The translations under genes and the position numbers were made by a program. Shown here in pieces: positions 23,108-34,679 of a stretch of DNA of 64,000 bases. The stretch is taken from NCBI GenBank assembly GCA_028023455.1, contig JAQFVV010006505.1:682001-746000 (forward strand), written 5' to 3'. The stretch is from Epiperipatus broadwayi. Lineage: Eukaryota > Onychophora > Udeonychophora > Euonychophora > Peripatidae. The notes under the pieces were generated by a model. It was not told the origin of the DNA. It worked only from the letters and a program-made list of their open reading frames with translations, and searched no databases. Every line of letters starts with the position of its first letter. Position 1 is the stretch's first letter.

Positions 23108-23516
23108 TATAGCTTTACTTCTCACTATATGTAAAATATATAATTGTTAATTAGAGAAGATATTAATTAGTATTAAAGTTTATTGGCTTAACGTTTTCGA
23201 GGATCCATGCCTCATATTCATAGCCTTCATAAAATGTATAATAAAATATGCAAATACAAATATTCAAATAAGCTAGTATTACATAGCCCATTTCTTTGAG
23301 ATCTCGAAGCAAGTGTCCTTTCTATTAATGGCATGGATATTTCCATTGATGTAAAATGCCTCCTTTATTTTTCTTTTGTGATCATTTGATTCTGAGCACA
23401 ATATTATGGGATTGGCGGGTGTGAAGTTGTGTCCAGATTGTTTAGCATGCTCCAAGAATACAGAGGACGTGTTGCTGTTTTTCTGAGCTCTGTTAAATGT
23501 GTAAATATGTTGACGC
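23108..23516 (-). mobile_element. PLE fragment inserted in the SPIN-like element
   Basis: The minus strand carries the end of a GIY-YIG endonuclease frame (23279-23516), then a terminal region at 23170-23250. On the minus strand the latter reads GAGGCATGGATCCTC followed by GAAAACGTTAAGCC. That is a stem II hairpin, a GAAA box and a short stem III, as in PLE hammerhead remnants. The fragment interrupts the SPIN-like repeat precisely between TAATAAA and AAAGGG, so it inserted later. Confidence 0.75.
23279..23516 (-). pseudogene. PLE GIY-YIG endonuclease C-terminus, partial
   Basis: The open frame of about 79 codons contains FLEHAKQSGHNF, then RKIKEAFYI and IHAINRKDT. This spacing (H-x-K-x-x-GH, basic KEA-Y-I, INR) is the typical last third of the Penelope GIY-YIG domain. 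The catalytic GIY and YIG motifs and the whole RT are missing. It is a 5'-truncated remnant, and its apparent first codons overlap the edge of the SPIN-like repeat. Confidence 0.75.
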
Positions 23517-23560
23517 AAAGGGTTACAGCATTAGGAAGGTTGAAAGCTACTGGTCTAATG

Positions 23561-23970
23561 CATAATGAAAACAAATTTCTCCTAGAGAAAAATTTCAAGT
23601 GTCCATAGTTTTAAAGAAATGAATATATGAAAAACTTTCAATTTAGAGTTGGATTTTTTACATCACAAAAATGAGTTTCTTTGAAACAGTTCTGATAAAT
23701 ACTAGAAAAATATGTGTTTTATTTTGTTAGAGTTCAATTAATCAACTTTTTAAATTAAATCATTAAAAGTTAAAGATGCTTTACCTAGTCTGAATTACTA
23801 TACATTAATCAGCAATTTTATAAACAATACACACTTTTTAAGCACCATCAGGATGAATTTTTTCTATGCCAAAAAAATATGAAGCATGTCTTTGGAATGC
23901 AATATAATTTAACAAAACATGCTCTTGTCATATTTATTTTATGTATTATAAAATAATTAATGACCAATAA
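23561..23970. other. AT-rich DNA, nothing recognised
   Basis: No supported gene or repeat. Confidence 0.5.
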
Positions 23971-23974
23971 TATA

Positions 23975-24042
23975 AGACCCAGTTATAATGGGCCTCAAAA
24001 GTATATAATATATAATTTTGAAGCCCATTATAATGGGCCAAT
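23975..24042. repeat. Short palindromic repeat
   Basis: TTATAATGGGCCTCAAAAG and its inverted counterpart TTTTGAAGCCCATTATAATG face each other around a TATATAATATATAA centre. It could form a hairpin. Its origin is unknown. Confidence 0.7.
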
Positions 24043-24244
24043 TTTTATACTATATACAATAAGTTTGGTAAAATTTTGACAGCATGCAGAACAACATTAA
24101 AACATAGATTCAGCATGATATGACAACTACTGTAGATCATTAACTGTCACAATTGACATGGTGTTAGAATTTTACAAATATTTTAATAATTATAAAGCAA
24201 ATATCAGATTTTAAAGCAGAATTTAGTAGATTAATCACAAATTC

Positions 24245-25870
24245 ATATTCAGAAGGGACTTGGGACATTCAAGCCCCCTATAACTATCCATTCTATCTTA
24301 TACAACTGATACACATGACCACATACATCTGAAAAAAATAAATGATCTCCAATATACATATTTCATGCAGGATCAGCACTCATCAGTTGGTCCAGATCAT
24401 CATCTACCACACATACATACAACCATTGTTCAGTCTATATTAAGATAAAAAATAACTTTAATGGATAAGCTTTAATTTTTTCCACCCTCCAACTCTTCAA
24501 TCATCTATATATCATTAAAAATTTGATGATGGAATGCTCAAAGCCCTGTTTGATGCCAACCCTATTGTCATATACATACTAACTTTAAGTCACTCTAGCC
24601 CTTCACATATAAGACCTTACAACAGGCTGAATGTTTAATATTTAAATACATGTATAATATGCTAAAATGTAATTAGAAGGGAACTGAAATCAGATTTTCT
24701 AACTCCCTGCAACTATCCACCCTATCTTGTACAACTGATACATACACATAACCACATACATGAAAAAATCTTCAATATACATATTTCATGATGAATCAGC
24801 ACTCATCGATGGGTCCAGATTACCATCTCTCACATACATATACAATAAGTGCTCAGTCTATATTAAGATAAAAAATCTTCAAACTTTAATGGACAAGCTT
24901 CAATCCTCTCTACCCAACAACTCTTCAGCCATTCATATTGAAATCCAAGGGTGTGGAATGCACAAAGCCCTTGTTGATGCTCACAATATTGTCATACACA
25001 TGCTAACTTCACTCTGACCCCTCACAGATGATAGCTTAAAATGACTATTTAGATATAAAAGAAGGCTGGGCAGAATACAGGCTAAATATGTACTTATTAA
25101 GTACAATTATATTGTGTATACTAAACAATTAGAGGGGGCTTGAACTCAAATGGATGGTTGAAGAGTTGGAGGGTGAAGAAGATTGAAGTTTGCCCATTAA
25201 AGTTTAAAGATTTGCTATCTTAACATAAACTAAGGACTGATTGTATATATGTGTGGGAGACAGTGATCTGGACTAACCGATGAGTTCTGGTTCAGCATGA
25301 AATATGTATATTGGAGATCATATATTTTTTTACATGTATGTGGTCATGAGTATCTGTGGTATAAGATAGAGTGGATAGTTGTAGGGACCTTAAAAATCTG
25401 AGTTCAAACCGTTTTAATTATATTAAGTTTAGTATATACAAATACATATACTTAAACATGACATATTCAGCCTGTATTCTGCCAATCCTTTTTTATATAT
25501 TTAAATAGACATTTTAGGTCTTATATGTGAGAGGTCAGAGTGACTTAAAAGTCAGCATAACCATGATAATAATGTTGGTATCAACAAGGGCTTTGAACAT
25601 TCCATCTTTAAATTTTCAATGATATGGATGGCTAAGGATGGTGAACATTGAAGCTCATCTATTAAAGTATGAAGATATGTGTAGGAGATAGTGATCTGGA
25701 CCCAGTGATGACATCTTGCTCAGTATGAAATATATTTATTGGAGATCATTTATCTTTTTCACGTGTATATGATCATATGTTTCAATTGTATAAGATAGAG
25801 TGGATAATTATAGGGAGTTTGAAAATGTTAGTCCAATTCCTTTCTAATTACATTAAATTAATATACACAA
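24245..25870. mobile_element. Retrozyme-like cluster, four units (two minus, two plus)
   Basis: Minus-strand units have ribozyme regions at 24342-24400 and about 24768-24828, a period of about 428 bp. Plus-strand units follow with ribozymes at about 25263-25322 and 25693-25750, a period of about 430 bp. Shared blocks include ATGGACAAGCTTCAATC, CAAGGGCTTTGA and the B-box-like end GAGTTCAAACCG. Only the first minus-strand ribozyme keeps the whole core. The others have changes in CTGATGA. The head-to-head dimer-of-dimers layout recurs at smaller scale at 26810 and 36385. An open frame at 24760-25017 is simply translated repeat. Confidence 0.8.
24342..24400 (-). ncRNA. Hammerhead ribozyme, type I, core intact
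   Basis: On the minus strand, ATGATCT pairs perfectly with AGATCAT as outer stem I. A GGA bulge follows, then CCAA/TTGG inner stem I. The core CTGATGA is followed by stem II GTGC/GCAT (closing G.U) with a seven-base loop, then GAAA. Stem III is ATA/TAT with a two-base loop and the cleavage position is A (AUA). All invariant core bases are present. The perfect outer stem suggests a young or selected copy. Confidence 0.85.
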
Positions 25871-26805
25871 TATATATGTATTGAAATTTATATTCATTTG
25901 TTTGCTTTAAAAAAATCTTAAAATAAAAAAGATTTTGTTCATTTTCTAAAAGTCTTTACACTAACACATGACTGATGGTGGTTATATCTTCTGTTCTTAT
26001 TTACATCAGTTTTTGAATATTTAAAAAGGTCTAATATGATTTTTTAATATTATTTATTTTTAAAATTAAATTAAAAAACATCAAGTCTAATACAGAAGGA
26101 AAAGTTCAACATTTTCAAAAACTCTCATCAGGTAAAATAATAAAAAAATGTCAGATTGAAAAAAGTTAAAGAATTTCAAAAATATTGTAATATTTTTTTT
26201 ATAGTTAAAACAAAATAAATCAGTAACTAATTAATTAAAGCAGTTATTGTGCAAAAATTATCAGATAATAATCTAACATCAAAGAAATTTAATTAAAGCA
26301 ACAAAAAAAATAGAAATAATCATGTTTTGTATCTCAGCAAAAAGAGTAGGGTTTCAACTTTTTAGATATGATAAATATGTTTTATGGACAATTGCCAGTA
26401 GAAAAAATGCTGTAACAACTGATGGGTATAAAGATGATGTTAAATGATTCACTTTTTTGTATTTCGACTGAGCTTCACAACAATATTATTTGATGCTAAT
26501 TAATGATTGTAAACAGGTAGCAACTACAAACCCATTTGTACTAGAGCAAATGATTTTTTTTGAATCCTGCATTACATTATAAAATTATAATGAACTATAT
26601 GTTACCTATTTTTATTTTATATAATAATTTAAAAGTTAATTCTTTGCTATTCTATTAAATTAGTTATTTATTATCAAATAGTTTTAATCTTTTAGATTTT
26701 TTATTAGTGGACTTCGATCAGGATTTTAATTTTTTAAATCATGCCCCAAAATAATACATTTTACTATCTATTAACTGAAACACAGGCTTGTTATATACCT
26801 GTGTC
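25871..26805. other. AT-rich DNA, nothing recognised
   Basis: No supported gene or repeat boundary. Confidence 0.5.
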
Positions 26806-26809
26806 TATA

Positions 26810-27580
26810 TATGTAATATATAGGGTATATGAGCACAGACTTTCAGACGAACCATCACTCTCCACTCTATCTAATAACACTGATACACTCAAGCACATAT
26901 ATGCTGAAAAGATAAATAATCACCAATATACGTATTTTATGCTAAACCAGCAATCATCAGTTGGTCCAGATTATCATCTCCCACACATATATACTATAAG
27001 TGCTCAGATATATATTAAGATAGACAATCTTCATACTTTAATAGACAGGCTCCAATCTACTACACACTCCAACTCTTCAACTGTGCTCATATACCCTATA
27101 TATTACATTTATAGACACAGGTATATAACAAGCCTGTGTTTCAGTTATCACATTGTACAGATGTCTGCCCATCCTTGCATATGTATTAAATGGATTATGC
27201 CCTGTACATGTGGGGTTCAGATTGACTTTAGGTCAACATGGGTGTGACAAGAATCTCAGCCTCGGGGTGGGCTTTGAGCATTTCATCATCAGATTTTCAA
27301 TTGGATGGACAGTTGAGGAGTTGGAGTGTGTAGTAGATTGGAGCCTGTCTATTAAAGTATAAAGATTGTCTATCTTAATGTATATCTAAGCACTTATAGT
27401 ATATATGTATTGGAGATGATAATCTGGACCAACTGATGATTGCTGGTTTAGCAAGAAATATGTATATTGGTGATTATTTATCTTTTCAGCATATATGTGC
27501 TTCAGTGTATCAATGTTATTAGATAGAGTGAAGAATGATGGCTCATCTGAAAGTCTGTGCTCATATACCCTATATATTTA
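26810..27580. mobile_element. Retrozyme-like inverted dimer
   Basis: The minus-strand unit (26818-27070) and the plus-strand unit (about 27150-27575) mirror each other. ATATAGGGTATATGAGCACA at 26818 is matched by the inverse TGTGCTCATATACCCTATAT at about 27556, and again at 27080. The ribozyme of the minus unit (about 26922-26980) has GAAA changed to AAAA. That of the plus unit at 27419-27477 is intact. The open frames over this region (such as 26741-27247) are translated repeat, not genes. Confidence 0.8.
27419..27477 (+). ncRNA. Hammerhead ribozyme, type I, core intact
   Basis: Outer stem I ATAATC pairs with GATTAT, with a GGA bulge. Inner stem I is CCAA/TTGG. The core CTGATGA is at 27433-27439. 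Stem II is TTGCT/AGCAA with a five-base loop, fully paired. GAAA, then stem III ATA/TAT with loop TG and A at the cleavage position. Stem II has a compensatory change relative to other copies (closing T-A instead of G.T), and outer stem I keeps pairing through paired changes, which supports selection on the RNA fold. Confidence 0.87.
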
Positions 27581-27955
27581 CTATCTATTGGGTTTTTTTT
27601 TCAGTCTTTTTCTTGATTGCACTGTTAAAATAATCTTCTTTTCTGCTTTTAGTCTCTAAAATCTAAAAAAATAAAATATTAACTTGGAAAATATAAAAAC
27701 GACCAGCAAAATGAAATAAACTGTAAAAAAAAAAAAACAATAACAAATATTTGCAGGCTATAAAATTGTTTTGTTTTTTTTAATAAAAAAAAAAAAAAAA
27801 ACAAAGAAAAACGAATGACCAATAATTCTTGTAAAACATAATATTTTTCATAGCTGTTATAATAAAACAACTTTAAATATTAAAAGCTCTCTCCAAAATA
27901 TTAAATTTGAACTTACAATTGATTAAAAATTTCCAAAATATTGAAACAACAGTGT
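27581..27955. other. AT-rich DNA with A/T runs
   Basis: Nothing recognised. The open frame on the minus strand is poly-phenylalanine from A-runs. Confidence 0.6.
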
Positions 27956-27959
27956 GACC

Positions 27960-28310
27960 AAACATATTTCCATTTTAAACAATGAGGATTGCCAATTTCT
28001 CAACAAGCTTTGTGATAAATGCTTAGCCAGAGAGAGCATTTAAAATATCTCTGTCAGGAACCCCTCCCCAAACCCCTGACCATGGTTTTGCGCTTTTGCA
28101 CTCCTCAGAGAGGTGTCAGGGTAGATTCAGAGACTAGATCGAAACCATGGTCAGGGGTTTGGGGAGGGGTTCCTGACAGAGATATTTTAAATACTTTCTC
28201 TGGCTAAGCATTTATCACAAAGCTTGTTGAGAAATTGGCAATCCTCATTGTTTATGACTTACAAGCTTAAGAGAATAGGGTCATGTGATCTATGACTCTT
28301 ATTTTGAATA
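27960..28310. repeat. Foldback of the PLE-type hammerhead repeat
   Basis: The left arm (about 27985-28085) and right arm (about 28146-28245) are near-perfect reverse complements over about 100 bp (for example CCCCTCCCCAAACCCCTGAC against GTCAGGGGTTTGGGGAGGGG). They are homologous to 2165-2440. The left-arm ribozyme, on the minus strand, has GAAA changed to AAAA. The right arm has lost the first half of its core. Two inverted terminal repeats with no body is a common PLE footprint. Confidence 0.8.
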
Positions 28311-28565
28311 TTTCCATTTTCTTTGGTCTCTCACATCTACAAAGTATTACTCTAATTTTTTTACTAAACGTATTATCTCCTCATTTAGGTATGAAAACTG
28401 AATAATTTTATAAAAAGTAATTAATTAAAAGATATATAGATTATTTATAAACTTATTTTTTTATGTTACATGCAAAAGACATTTCAGAATAATTATAGTA
28501 GCATTCTTTGATTCTGCACAATATAATTAGACATTGCCTTTTTTATTATCATTAACTTCATACCT
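28311..28565. other. AT-rich spacer
   Basis: No feature supported. Confidence 0.5.
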
Positions 28566-28569
28566 TGAT

Positions 28570-28730
28570 TAAATAGAGGGATTTAAACCTAGGATTTTTA
28601 GTCTATATTCATTCCCACTCCAACTCAAACCACTGATACACATCATCACACACATGTGAAAAAGATAAATGATAATCCAATATATGTAATTCATGCCGAA
28701 CCATACTACAATAAACATTCAGTATAATGA
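28570..28730 (-). mobile_element. Retrozyme-like fragment
   Basis: GGGATTTAAACCTAGGATTT (the inverse of the B-box end), ACACATGTGAAAAAGATAAA and a decayed ribozyme (ATTCATGCCGAACCATACTA) follow the family order on the minus strand. It breaks off before the core is complete. Confidence 0.65.
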
Positions 28731-29152
28731 ATAAATAGGTTAATTTCATATCCTTTATATTACTTCAATTCTTCTATCCTCACTAGCTCTTGACATTTAG
28801 CTATGATATCAGCAACTAAAAGTTTGCACTCAATCCTAGAAGGGGAAATAACTGCAGCTCTGATTAGCTCGTGCATAACCAATAATGAAATGTCAATAAA
28901 CTATAAAAACGAATGGAATAATACCAAGTGATAAGACCCATCTCTTTAGCTCTGGTAGTATTTAAGCTTAGTTTATTAATGTTTTTATATATCAAAGAGT
29001 GAAATCCTTTTTAATTTGATTTATGTACAACATAAATGCCCTAATACCACAATTTAACTATTTGAAGGACAATACAGTGCTTTTGTTTTAACAACTCACA
29101 AATACAAAATGAAGCATCCCTTTCTTAAAAAATGGTACACTAAATTCTCATA
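28731..29152. other. AT-rich DNA, nothing recognised
   Basis: No supported gene. Confidence 0.5.
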
Positions 29153-29160
29153 GTTTAGGA

Positions 29161-29633
29161 CAGGAGTGGGAAAATAGTGGCCTGAGGTCCACATGTGGCT
29201 CACTAAGAGTTTTTATGTGGCTCGCCAAGACAATCAGAAAAATCCACCTTGTACTGAGATTTCCTTCCTGTTGCACAACCAAATATTCACTTCATATTTT
29301 CCACTAGGATGGCCACATCAATACACATGTGCAGTGTAGATACAATGTGCAGTTCTTTTTCAGTTGATCTGATTAATTTCAATTTTGTCTTTGCATTAGC
29401 AAATATATACATTTCCAACTTTAGTGAAACTACGAACATTCTGAAAAAATGTAAAATCAGATAATGAATGTTATGTGTTTAATGAAGAATGGACAAACAA
29501 ATATTTCTTTGGTAATACAGGAATAAAGAAGTGTGTTTATTGTGTCATAAAAAGGTACGACATTTCGCTAACCTTCACTTCCACAAAGTGGCCCCCGATG
29601 CAGCCTCTGAGCCAAAACAATTGCCCACTCCTG
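29161..29633 (+). mobile_element. Non-autonomous hAT element with perfect 8-bp target duplication
   Basis: Terminal inverted repeats CAGGAGTGGG ... CCCACTCCTG, directly flanked by identical 8-bp copies of GTTTAGGA (29153-29160 and 29634-29641). The 8-bp duplication and CAG/CTG ends define hAT. The interior keeps a remnant of a BED-finger N-terminus (29454-29633) but no catalytic domain. Its right terminal region is part of that coding remnant, which suggests an internal deletion product of a larger element. Confidence 0.9.
29454..29633 (+). pseudogene. hAT transposase N-terminal (BED-finger) remnant
   Basis: The open reading stretch contains NECYVFNEEWTNKYFF and KKCVYCVIKR. This matches the start of hAT/ZBED-type transposases, where an acidic or aromatic EEW-x-x-KYFF block precedes the first C-x2-C pair of a BED zinc finger. 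The histidines of the finger, the catalytic DDE residues and the dimerisation region are absent. The reading frame runs straight into the right terminal repeat. Confidence 0.65.
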
Positions 29634-29814
29634 GTTTAGGATATGAAATTGAAGGGGAAGTAACTGCAATTCCCAGTGGGCAATAATATAAGAATCTTCA
29701 GTGGAATTTATTATTCTATAACTGTACTAAACTGCACCTAATAAATAATATTTAATCAGCCTATTTATTCAGTATACTAAATGTTTCATATATAAGTAAA
29801 TAGATGAATATTCC

Positions 29815-29960
29815 ATGTCAAACAAATGAACCACATGACCGCATACATGTGAAAAAGATAGATGATCCCTAATAAATGTATTTCATGCAGATCTAGCACT
29901 CATCAGTTGGTCCAAATCATAATCTCCCACACACACACACGCACGCACACACACATATAT
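29815..29960 (-). mobile_element. Retrozyme-like fragment, degraded ribozyme
   Basis: The minus strand keeps CTGATGA, a stem II (GTGC/GCAT) and GAAA. Stem III and inner stem I contain mismatches (AATAAATG; CCAA against TTAG). It is followed by a (CA)n run at 29932-29954 where other units have CCCACACATATATA. Confidence 0.65.
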
Positions 29961-32900
29961 ATTCTAACCTCCCCCCGCGCGTTCTCACCCCAAAATATAC
30001 TGTTTATTACGAATATTACGGGTTCTAGCTCAGTTAACAAATAAATAAATGAAATATTCAGCATTAATTAAAATGATTACTAGCTCTAATTTTAAAATAC
30101 AAATTCGATTCAATTTTAAAATGAATTAACAAATATTTACTATTTTCATGAGACATGGAGTGACAATACGGGGAACGAGATAGACTACATTGAGACATTA
30201 TCCACACGATACTACCTCAATGGCATAAGAACACTATCCCCTCTTTTTACTACTATACCAAATAACTAACTCATAGTATTCTTACGACTTTCTAAGCTCT
30301 ATGCACTACGATTAAAATAATAATCATATCTTAATCTTCTTTATAACAAGAATCTAGCTCAATTAAATAAAATGAAGTAAAATAAAATAAAATCTCAGGT
30401 TCATAAATTGTATTCTAACTGATTTAAAATTACGGTAGTAAAATATGAAAAGGGAATTTTATGTCATAATCTACTACACAGCAACTAATAATAATAAAAA
30501 TAATAATAACAATAATAATATAATATAATCTTATTTCTTCCTAAAATGAAATAAATAAATACGTACGTGGTAGTATTTTAATAATCTGACAACAGAATAC
30601 GTGTGGCAACATTAGCATATAATTTAATGTAATATTGTGGCAACCGACTTATGACCAATAAATAATATAAAATTATGATCTTTTAATTTTAACATACCAA
30701 TAAATTCTCAAAATTATTATAACACTTTTATGTTTACCTTTTGTGCAAAATCTATATGTCTGTTTCAATTATAAATGTATCGTGATTTCATGCATCCATG
30801 TGGAGAAATAACAACTCGGACACAAAAACTTTAGAACAAATTTAAAACAAAGTTTATTAACAACATAAATAAATTAACAATATTTTTACACTATATACAT
30901 TGGATATCCCTTACTTTCATATCTCAACTTAGTTTATTAGTTTATAAAATGAAATCAAAATATTATTTACTTTTCCTAGTTAAATCTTATTTTTTAACAC
31001 TTAAGAAAATACAGTATTATTACTTGATTTATTATTATGGTTAGCTTATTACAAAATGCATTTCTTATATGATTATCACAAACACTTTTCATCCCTAATA
31101 TTATTAAAATTATATTTTTTACAAAATTTACATTCGTAATAAAATTCTACAAAATAACAAATTTTAGTTTTATATTGGTTGTATGGAATCTTACAAAGTC
31201 AAAACATTGTTCTACATTCGGTATTAGGTTTTTTATTGTTCATTATCCGATGTTTATTAATCCTAATATTCTCATTCAAGCCTTACTTCGGATGATATAA
31301 TTATAACTATTAATATACCATGCACAAGTATATGTTTATTGTACATTATTGGACTATTTTCTTAATAAATATGCAATACTTATTTTCTAAATATTATTTT
31401 AAAAAAAATTCATTCAAATTTTATTATCACTTTTAAAATACTTGGTTTAGATTTCTTTTCAAAATCTTATATTCATTTCTGAATTAATTTTACAATGTAT
31501 TATATGATTCTTTCTCTCTTTATGATATTTTGGACTTTCAATTTTAAAGTTACACAATTCTATACATTCCAGCAAATAAACTATTCTTACATAAACGATA
31601 ACATATCTTCAGTTCTATTTTATTCATTATTTCTTTGAAAATATCTTTCTGACCGATGCAGATTCACAAAATAAGGATAGCGAAGATAGATGCATAGGAT
31701 CAAAATACAACTAGAATATTACTCGTCATATATCTTGACAATCATGGCACAGTGAGTTAAAAGACACTATAGAGGAGTGACCTTTACCTGTCTACCAACC
31801 TCTATCATAGGAACGATGTTAAAGCTATTTCTTCAGCTTTATTATAACATCCAAAGTTTAAAGATATGCAAAAACACTGTCCAAACTATATGTGTTCAGT
31901 CATAGGGCCTAGTTAACTATACTGAAATCACACAAAACTAAATATGATCCAAATCCTTTATTTTTCCTATTTCTTAAAAAAAAAACATCATCTTGGTTTC
32001 CTCTCCACTAGTACTTCCAAGTCACTATCCGATCTTATTTCTCAAGATTTTTTCTATACTGTACATCGACAAATACATATCTGCATTACTAACAATAATA
32101 AAATTCATTTATTTTAAAACTATTCCACTGTTCTATAAGAAAATCTTTTTACTACTTTCCTCCGTATATTTAATCATACAAACTACTTAAATATCTGAAT
32201 ACTTTATCACATGAAAGTTCAAAAGAATCACACAATTGTTCTGTTAAATTATATTATTAATATACTTTAAATAAATTATTGCATGCATATTCCGAATTAC
32301 TCCTATCTCATTATATGTTAAAAATGTTGTATAAAATGTGTACATATAATTTAAACTTTCACACTTCATTCTTAGGTCAATAGATGATCTAAAAAAAATA
32401 CATTATGCATTATAAATAACTATTAAAATTACCAAAACGACCTTTATCTCCTCGATCGCGTTCCGTAGGCTTCACCATCCATTTGATCCTTGTAGATATA
32501 AGATTCACATCCATACACTTTATTTTAAACACTATTTCTATAATTTTATCAAGCTATTATATTTAAATTTTAATATTACTAAATTTATGTTTATATGTTT
32601 TCCCTAATCTCACATAACATTTTATATTCTAAAATAAATTAGTAAAAAATATTTAAACTATATTTACTGTACTTCTTTATCAAACTTTCTTGAAAACCGT
32701 TCATATTAAAGCTAAAAAAAAAATGTTTATTATTTCTTCTTCAGTCACTTAATGTTCTTCTCCCTGCTTGTTCAATTTTAAGGCAAAACAATTATTGCTC
32801 TGTTTAATAAATATTCATAGATGACAATCCTTGGTTTTTTATAATATTTAATACAATTATTAATTATGATATCAATTAATCCCGTAAAGAAAACGTCTAC

Positions 32901-34600
32901 ATATTCTCTTCTAATATTTTTCTGCTAATATTTTCCCGCGCGACTTTTATGATGCATCTTCTCAGTACTTTGATTTAAATATTCAGTAAATTTTTCTGTC
33001 TCCATGGATCCATTTTCATTAAGTAATTTAAATTTCCATTTTCCTAATCTCTATCTTTATTAAGCGTTTTTATAATGAACACTTTATAATATTTTAATTC
33101 TTCTTAGATAAAGTTTTTTCTTTCCTTTTTTAAAAAAAAATAATGACTCTTTCCTATCATTATTCGGTAATTTTTCCTTTCTTTTAAAGTTCTGGTAACT
33201 ATATACTTTGTAATGTTTCCTTTAAAAAGGACAAACATTCTTTCTCTGTTATAACTTTTACATAATTTTTTCTTTATGATATACGTATCTTAATTTTTCC
33301 ATAGAGAAGAATAAAATAACTTCAGAGTAGCCTTATAAATTTGTGCGTCATAATTTTTTCCTGACGGCAAATAACTTCTCTTTTAAGTTTTCCGTATAGC
33401 GTCCAAATTATATTCCTCTGAGTTACAATAATAAGTTTCTGGTTGAGCATAAATAAAGCTGTATCAAGGCACTTTACAAATATTTTTCCTTTATCATAAC
33501 TTCTATATACTGTTTTCTGTAGTATTTCCATTTTTACTGTAAGGTTTTGGCTAAACTTGAATAAAATATCCTGGTAAGAAAACTTTTAAAATTAGCCCTC
33601 CATGTAAAGGCAGTTCAAAATATTATATTTAAAAAAAACTTTTAAAACAAATACAAAATTTTAAAATTATATTACTTTTCTAGCTTACGATATTATACAG
33701 CTAAAAAAATATGTTACTCCCTCCTTCACTTACACATTACTTTCTCCCGCTCCATCTAATTCTTATATTTTGTCTGCTAAAATACCTCCGTTGATTGGTT
33801 AATGACTTTTTTAGCGCGAACAAATTTACACATTTTAGTTTTATAATAGATTAAACCTTTTTAAAATAAAGAATTTATGACGTCATGTCTTAAATATTAT
33901 TTAGAATAGTATTTTTTAACTCAATTATAATTTTATCAAAATCATTTAAACTTTAAAACAATTATTAAAATAACATTTAATATTTCAACTTTTACTTTAA
34001 CGATCGATAGCAATTATATTTAGTTTTATAATTCACAAACTTTATTATTATATTCTAACAAGCGTGTGTGTGAAGGTATATAATATACAGTCACATGATT
34101 ACTAACTTTATCAGATGATTTTTTAATTTACGTCTCGGTCTAAATTACCAAAACTGATATATTTTATAAAAAATTTGGAAAATAATTTAAAATTGTAGAA
34201 CTAAATATAATTCTCACCATCCCAAAGTTTATTTTAAAATATATTAGATTAAATTTGAATATTAATTATAATTATAATATTACATATCGTTTTTTTATTT
34301 AATTTATTAGTTTTAAAACATTACAATTGGATTGTTAATATACTTTTAACTATTTATAGCTGTATTATTTTATATGGCCAGCTTTTACAACCATATGCAA
34401 GGATATAATTAAGCTTTATTTAACTGTTTCTTTAAAATAATTCATTACACTTTTATATACCAGGTATTTTCAGCCTTAAATTGTACTATAAAATCTAATC
34501 AATCATACAATTATCAATATATTACACAAACGTATTTTAAAATTTAAAATTTTTTTAGTAATTGACCATTCTACCTTATTATGACCTATAGATAAGGGCA
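29961..34600. other. Long AT-rich region without recognised features
   Basis: About 4.6 kb with no frame longer than about 70 codons, no repeat of the families found elsewhere in the window, and no RNA gene I can identify. It has A/T runs and a few CG-containing patches (29965-29985, 32450-32475). It may be single-copy host intergenic or intronic sequence. Confidence 0.6.
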
Positions 34601-34602
34601 CA

Positions 34603-34604
<2 letters not shown>

Positions 34605-34634
<30 letters not shown>

Positions 34635-34637
34635 GCG

Positions 34638-34676
<39 letters not shown>
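34605..34676. repeat. (TA)n microsatellite
   Basis: An alternating AT run, interrupted once by GCGAA at about 34635-34640. Confidence 0.95.

Positions 34677-34679
<3 letters not shown>

Larger units (their letters stand above)
22955..23552 (+). mobile_element. SPIN-like hAT MITE, split by a PLE insertion
   Basis: The left part starts with CAGTGGTTCTCAACCTGTGG and continues through GACCCCTTTGAGGGTCGAAC, CAACCCTTTCACAAGGGTCA and GGTTGGGGGTCACCACAACA to about 23107. The right end at 23517-23552 is AAAGGGTTACAGCATTAGGA, then AGGTTGAAAGCTACTG. Both ends agree with the published SPIN (Space Invaders) hAT consensus as I remember it. Flanking 8-bp sequences GTCTAATA (22947-22954) and GTCTAATG (23553-23560) differ by one base and fit the 8-bp hAT target duplication. 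There is no transposase. About 400 bp of PLE sequence is inserted inside. SPIN elements are known for horizontal transfer among vertebrates and invertebrates. Confidence 0.85.

Noticed and set aside
25263-25322. Functional hammerhead
   Set aside because: The core reads CCGATGA instead of CTGATGA and stem II has a mismatch.
26741-27362. 168- and 69-codon frames as genes
   Set aside because: They are translations of the retrozyme-like inverted repeat and share its nucleotide blocks on both strands.
30600-34100. LTR retrotransposon
   Set aside because: Some AAAGTTTATTAAC-type sequence is suggestive of an LTR end, but I found no paired LTR, no gag/pol frame and no primer binding site.
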